From: an uncultured Erysipelotrichaceae bacterium
Lineage (GTDB): Bacteria > Bacillota_I > Bacilli_A > Erysipelotrichales > Erysipelotrichaceae
Length of the DNA stretch: 8,990 nucleotides
Assembly (NCBI GenBank): GCA_902795875.1
Contig: CADBND010000173.1
Span: forward strand, 1-8,990
Reading direction: 5' to 3'
Below the pieces are notes generated by a model. It was given only the letters and a program-made list of their open reading frames with translations. It made no database searches and was not told where the DNA came from. The translations under genes were made by a program, and so were the position numbers. This document shows, one piece after another, positions 5,885 to 8,990 of the stretch (position 1 is its first letter; each line of letters starts with the position of its first letter).

Positions 5885-7054
5885 CTATTTTTGGATCTTA
5901 TTCAGAATGACATTGGCTGTGATGTTTCCTGTCACATTCAGCGTCGTATAAAGCATATCCAGGATCTTATAAAGACCTGAATAGAAACCGATGAAATCAA
6001 GCGGAATACCCAATAACTGCAGATATGTCGCACCAATCACGACACCGCCGTTGGGAATGCCCGGAGCCGACATGTTGATCAGTAAAGCAGACACTGCCAT
6101 CAGGATATAGGTGGGAAGGCTGATCTGTATGCCATACATCCGGCTGCAGAACAGTCCCAGTAAAGCAAAAGAGACCGCGCCACCGCACATGTGGATCGTA
6201 CATCCCAAAGGAGACACCACATCCACCACTTCCGGTGAAACACCGAATTCTTCCTTGCAGACCTTCATCGTTGTAGGCAGGGTCGCCGCAGAGGAACAGG
6301 TCGTTAGAGAAACCAGCCAGACCTTATAGACCTTTTTGATATATTCGACCGGTGAGATACCGGCAATGATCCATACCGGCAGGATCATGATCACAATGAT
6401 CGTAGCCAGACCACCCAGATAAGCCATGGCGATATATTTGAGGCCGACACCGATGATGACCGTACCGTAATTGGCGACTGTATTGCCGATCAGCGCGAAT
6501 ACCGCTGCCGGAGTCAGATACATGATGTATTCCAGGATCTTGAAAAAGACATCCCTTATGATCTGAATATCCTCAGCGATCCTCTCACCCTTCTTCACTT
6601 TCGACAGGCAAAGTCCCAGCATATAAGCAAACAGGATGATCGCAAACAGTTTCGTATCCGCGAAGATCCCGACAAGATTGTTCGGGAAGAGATTGACGAT
6701 GATATCCTGCACGCTCAAAGGCTGCGTGCTGCCGTTCCAGTCGGTAGCCGGGAACGTGAATCCCTTCGCCGGATCGATCAGGATACAAAGCAAAGACATC
6801 AGCAGGAATGTCGCGATAAACATGCCCATATAAGTCAGGACCGCCTTTGTCAGAGTGGAATCCTTTTTCTTTGAAGACTGATAGATCGTCGGAACGATAC
6901 TTGTGAAAACGACCGGACCGATCAGGAATTTCAGAAGATTGATATAGATCGTGCCAACGAAAGAAAGTGAAGTCACAAGCGGCTTCAGATAGAGTCCCGC
7001 CAATATGCCAAGCACAAGACATAAGAGTGTGAGTAGACTGATATTTCTTTTCAT
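5885..7054 (-). CDS. Dicarboxylate/amino acid:cation symporter family protein with atypical binding residues
   Basis: A 389-residue inner-membrane transporter of the DAACS (SLC1/GltPh-like) family, with hydrophobic segments throughout. Family landmarks are 'LLKFLIGPVVFTSIV' (40-54), the HP1 serine motif 'CSSAATLP' (253-260), 'LGCTIHMCGGA' (283-293, family LGATINMDGTA), the HP2 motif 'APGIPNGG' (330-337) and 'ILDMLYTTLNVTGNITA' (364-380). Aligned by eye with GltPh, Asp366 matches Asp394, which binds the substrate amino group. His288, Cys290, Tyr369 and Asn377 replace Asn310, Asp312, Arg397 and Asp405. Cation coupling and substrate must therefore differ from Na+/aspartate symport, and a neutral substrate is more likely. 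The ATG at 7054 lies 2 bases after the prfB stop with no clear ribosome site, so it may depend on coupled translation. Last gene of the secA-prfB transcript. Confidence 0.88.
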   Translation of the reverse strand: MKRNISLLTLLCLVLGILAGLYLKPLVTSLSFVGTIYINLLKFLIGPVVFTSIVPTIYQSSKKKDSTLTKAVLTYMGMFIATFLLMSLLCILIDPAKGFTFPATDWNGSTQPLSVQDIIVNLFPNNLVGIFADTKLFAIILFAYMLGLCLSKVKKGERIAEDIQIIRDVFFKILEYIMYLTPAAVFALIGNTVANYGTVIIGVGLKYIAMAYLGGLATIIVIMILPVWIIAGISPVEYIKKVYKVWLVSLTTCSSAATLPTTMKVCKEEFGVSPEVVDVVSPLGCTIHMCGGAVSFALLGLFCSRMYGIQISLPTYILMAVSALLINMSAPGIPNGGVVIGATYLQLLGIPLDFIGFYSGLYKILDMLYTTLNVTGNITANVILNKIQK

Positions 7055-7056
7055 AG

Positions 7057-8154
7057 TTAAATCTGCGATTTCAGGTAGGCGAACAGGAAATCGTTGATCT
7101 CTCCGTTCATCACCTTATCGACATTCCCTTCTTCATAATTGGTCCTGTGGTCCTTCACCAGCGTATAGGGACAGAAGATATAGGACCGTATCTGTGATCC
7201 CCATTCGATCTTGCGCTGTTCACCCTTCAGAGCCCTTTTTTCGTTTTCCCTGTCTTCGATCGCCTTCTGATACAGTTTTGCCTTCAAGACCGCCAGACAC
7301 TTCTCCCTGTTGAGGATCTGTGAACGCTCAGATTGTGAGAAAGCCACTAAACCTGTCGGGATATGTTTCATCCTTACTGCCGAATCGGTCTTGTTGATAT
7401 GCTGGCCACCGGCACCGGAAGAACGCATCGTATCCACCTCGAGGTCTTCATCACGGATCTCGATCTCAATCTCGTTGTTGAACTCCGGCAGCACCTCCAC
7501 CGAAGCAAAAGACGTATGACGTCTGGATGATGCGTCGAACGGTGAGATCCTCACAAGTCTGTGAACACCCGTCTCACCCTTGAGATAGCCATAGGCCAAA
7601 TCGCCCTTGATCACAACCGTACAGGATTTGATCCCCGCCTCATCGGCTTCTTCATAGCTGATCACTTCGAAACCGTAACCGTTGTTTTGGGCATAACGCT
7701 GGTACATCCTGAAAAGCATCTCCGCCCAGTCCTGCGATTCCGTACCACCGGCTCCGGGATGGATCTCCAGCAAGGCGTTGGAATGATCGTAGTCATTGGA
7801 CAGCAGGACTTTGATCTCAAACTCCTCAAAGTTCCGGTTGACTTCTTCGTATTCCTCTTCCAGCAATTCAAAAAGTTCCGCATCATAATTCTTATTGAGT
7901 TCATCCAGTTCACCCAGGATGCCCTCGATGCCGTCTTTGTTCTGATGATACCTGGACTTCAGATCCTTGAGCTTGTTGTATTCCTTGATGATGCTTTGCG
8001 CTTTTTTCTGATCAGACCAGAAATTCTCATCGCTCTGCTTCTTTTCAAGTTCCGCCAGCTGCTCATCGATCTTCGCCAGATCAAGTGAATCGCCCAGATC
8101 CTTCAGCTTCTTCAAAGAAGCGTTCAGGCTCTGCCTCATTTCATACAGTTCCAA
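7057..8154 (-). CDS. prfB: Peptide chain release factor 2, without programmed frameshift
   Basis: Recognises UGA and UAA stop codons in the ribosome and triggers release of the finished protein. The 365 residues match the family length. The SPF stop-codon recognition motif is at 204-206 and the GGQ catalytic motif, with the Gln that is methylated in many bacteria, at 249-251 in 'RSSGAGGQHINKTDSAVR'. The N-terminal helical domain is rich in Glu and Lys. The start is TTG at 8154 ('MELYEMRQ', matching the usual RF2 N-terminus), with AAAGGA 9 bases upstream, inside the end of secA. RF2 genes often carry CTT-TGA-C around codon 25; here the codons are TCA-CTT-GAT-CTG in one open frame. The gene follows secA by 2 bases, as in many Bacillota. 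Confidence 0.97.
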   Translation of the reverse strand: MELYEMRQSLNASLKKLKDLGDSLDLAKIDEQLAELEKKQSDENFWSDQKKAQSIIKEYNKLKDLKSRYHQNKDGIEGILGELDELNKNYDAELFELLEEEYEEVNRNFEEFEIKVLLSNDYDHSNALLEIHPGAGGTESQDWAEMLFRMYQRYAQNNGYGFEVISYEEADEAGIKSCTVVIKGDLAYGYLKGETGVHRLVRISPFDASSRRHTSFASVEVLPEFNNEIEIEIRDEDLEVDTMRSSGAGGQHINKTDSAVRMKHIPTGLVAFSQSERSQILNREKCLAVLKAKLYQKAIEDRENEKRALKGEQRKIEWGSQIRSYIFCPYTLVKDHRTNYEEGNVDKVMNGEINDFLFAYLKSQI

Positions 8155-8156
8155 AA

Positions 8157-8990
8157 TTACTTTTCCTTTATAACGATCTTAAGATTATTGCAGAAAGTCA
8201 CGACATCGGAAGATATCGTGTTCATCATATTTTCAAACAGTTCATATCCTTCTTCGACATATGCCTGCAAAGGATTGTTCTGCGCATAGGAACGCAGATG
8301 GATGCCCTCTCTCAGTTTAGACATGACATCGATCTGATTCTGCCATGCACGATCCATGAGCCTGAGCACCATCGTCCTCTCCACCGGCATGATCTGCTTC
8401 TTCACCGGTTTGATCTTCTCTTCATAGGCACTGAAGGAAGCTTCCTTGCATTTGGCAGCTGTTTCTTCCCTTCCCAGACCTTCGATATCGGATCTCTTGA
8501 AAGAAGAAACGCCCATGGTGTTCATGCGGCGGCAGATCGAATCATAATCGATGACTTCCTTCTTGCCGTCAACGCTCACATTGGATTCCACGATGTTCTC
8601 CATGACTCTGGAAAACATGTTCTCTATAACAGAATGAATGTCCTCATTTTCAAGGATGTAGTTTCTTTGCGCATACATGGTCTCACGTTGCTGACGCATG
8701 ACATCGTCATAATCCAGTAATGCCTTACGTACATCGAAGTTGAGACCTTCCACTCTCTTTTGTGCCGAAGAGATGGCCTTGGATACCGTCTTGTTTTCGA
8801 TCGGGATATCCCCCATCTGTTCAAACAGCGAAGAGATACGGTCGGAACCGAAACGTACCATCAGTTCATCTTCAAGAGAGACATAGAAACGAGAATAACC
8901 CGGATCGCCCTGTCTTCCGGAACGTCCGCGCAGCTGGTTATCGATACGGAGTGATTCGTGCCTTTCCGAACCCAGAACGACAAGACCGCC
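8157..8990 (-). CDS. secA: Preprotein translocase ATPase SecA, C-terminal part
   Basis: The motor ATPase that drives secretory proteins through SecYEG at the membrane. Only the last 277 residues are in the window; the frame is open to the edge at 8990, so the 5' part lies beyond it. The fragment opens in the second helicase domain with 'ERHESLRIDNQLRGRSGRQGDPG', including the Arg finger region of motif VI (visible residues 9-31). The helical wing and scaffold follow, 'LNFDVRKALLDYDDVMRQQRE' and the two-helix finger region 'LREGIHLRSYAQNNPLQAYVEEGYELF'. It ends at '...LKIVIKEK', soon after the scaffold. The flexible linker and Cys-rich zinc domain (CxCx8CH/C) that end many SecA proteins are absent. 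It is followed by prfB after 2 bases. Confidence 0.97.
   Translation of the reverse strand, partial: GGLVVLGSERHESLRIDNQLRGRSGRQGDPGYSRFYVSLEDELMVRFGSDRISSLFEQMGDIPIENKTVSKAISSAQKRVEGLNFDVRKALLDYDDVMRQQRETMYAQRNYILENEDIHSVIENMFSRVMENIVESNVSVDGKKEVIDYDSICRRMNTMGVSSFKRSDIEGLGREETAAKCKEASFSAYEEKIKPVKKQIMPVERTMVLRLMDRAWQNQIDVMSKLREGIHLRSYAQNNPLQAYVEEGYELFENMMNTISSDVVTFCNNLKIVIKEK
8164..8169 (-). promoter_or_regulatory. prfB ribosome binding site, supports TTG start
   Basis: AAAGGA on the minus strand, 9 bases before the TTG at 8154 and overlapping the last codons of secA. The position supports TTG rather than the later ATG at codon 6, which would remove conserved N-terminal residues. Confidence 0.6.

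Noticed and set aside
5876..5894. AT-rich imperfect hairpin at the symporter stop as a terminator
   Set aside because: The stem is a run of A against T with a bulge and only two G-C pairs, and no T tract follows on the minus strand.
8085..8720. 211-codon plus-strand open frame opposite secA and the prfB start
   Set aside because: It lies fully antisense to conserved coding sequence with no domain signature; best explained by codon bias of the real genes.

Overview
The window looks like an ordinary chromosomal segment of a low-to-mid GC Gram-positive bacterium (Bacillota). Evidence for this is the secA-prfB gene pair, a tRNA-sensing T-box leader ahead of metG, and a MurT/GatD-type peptidoglycan pair. 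The protein sequences suggest the class Erysipelotrichia, but that placement is an inference from general resemblance, not from a search. No mobile elements, CRISPR arrays, rRNA or tRNA genes are visible. Genes cover the window almost completely; the only gap above about 200 bases (5637-5884) is filled by the T-box leader and its likely promoter.

Region by region: (1) bases 1-734, plus strand, hold the 3' part of an aldo/keto reductase gene. Everything else is on the minus strand. (2) Bases 736-3662 hold a tightly packed cluster, read right to left: murT-like ligase, gatD-like partner (4-base overlap), and a PAP2-family membrane phosphatase (no gap, GTG start). It converges on the reductase with one base between the two stop codons. 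(3) Bases 3705-5850 hold metG (methionyl-tRNA synthetase) with its T-box leader. (4) Bases 5885-8990 hold secA (its 5' part lies beyond the window), prfB and a dicarboxylate/amino-acid symporter, each separated by 2 bases and so probably one transcript.

The most interesting part is the murT/gatD pair. In known MurT-GatD enzymes GatD releases ammonia from glutamine with a Cys-His pair, and MurT uses it to amidate the alpha-carboxyl of D-glutamate in lipid II. Here the GatD-like protein keeps the fold signatures, but the catalytic Cys and His positions read Gly91 and Ile182. The MurT-like partner keeps its ATP and zinc motifs but is altered in the C-terminal domain that faces GatD. The pair has probably lost glutamine hydrolysis. 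One explanation is that the ligase now attaches something other than ammonia to that carboxyl, which is the carboxyl used for cross-links in the B-type peptidoglycan reported for several Erysipelotrichia.

Other points worth attention: a consensus TATAAT placed so that the murT transcript would start at its ATG (leaderless); a symporter lacking several Na+- and substrate-binding residues of its family; a prfB that has lost the usual programmed frameshift; and a plus-strand intrinsic terminator for the reductase gene embedded in the opposite-strand phosphatase gene.
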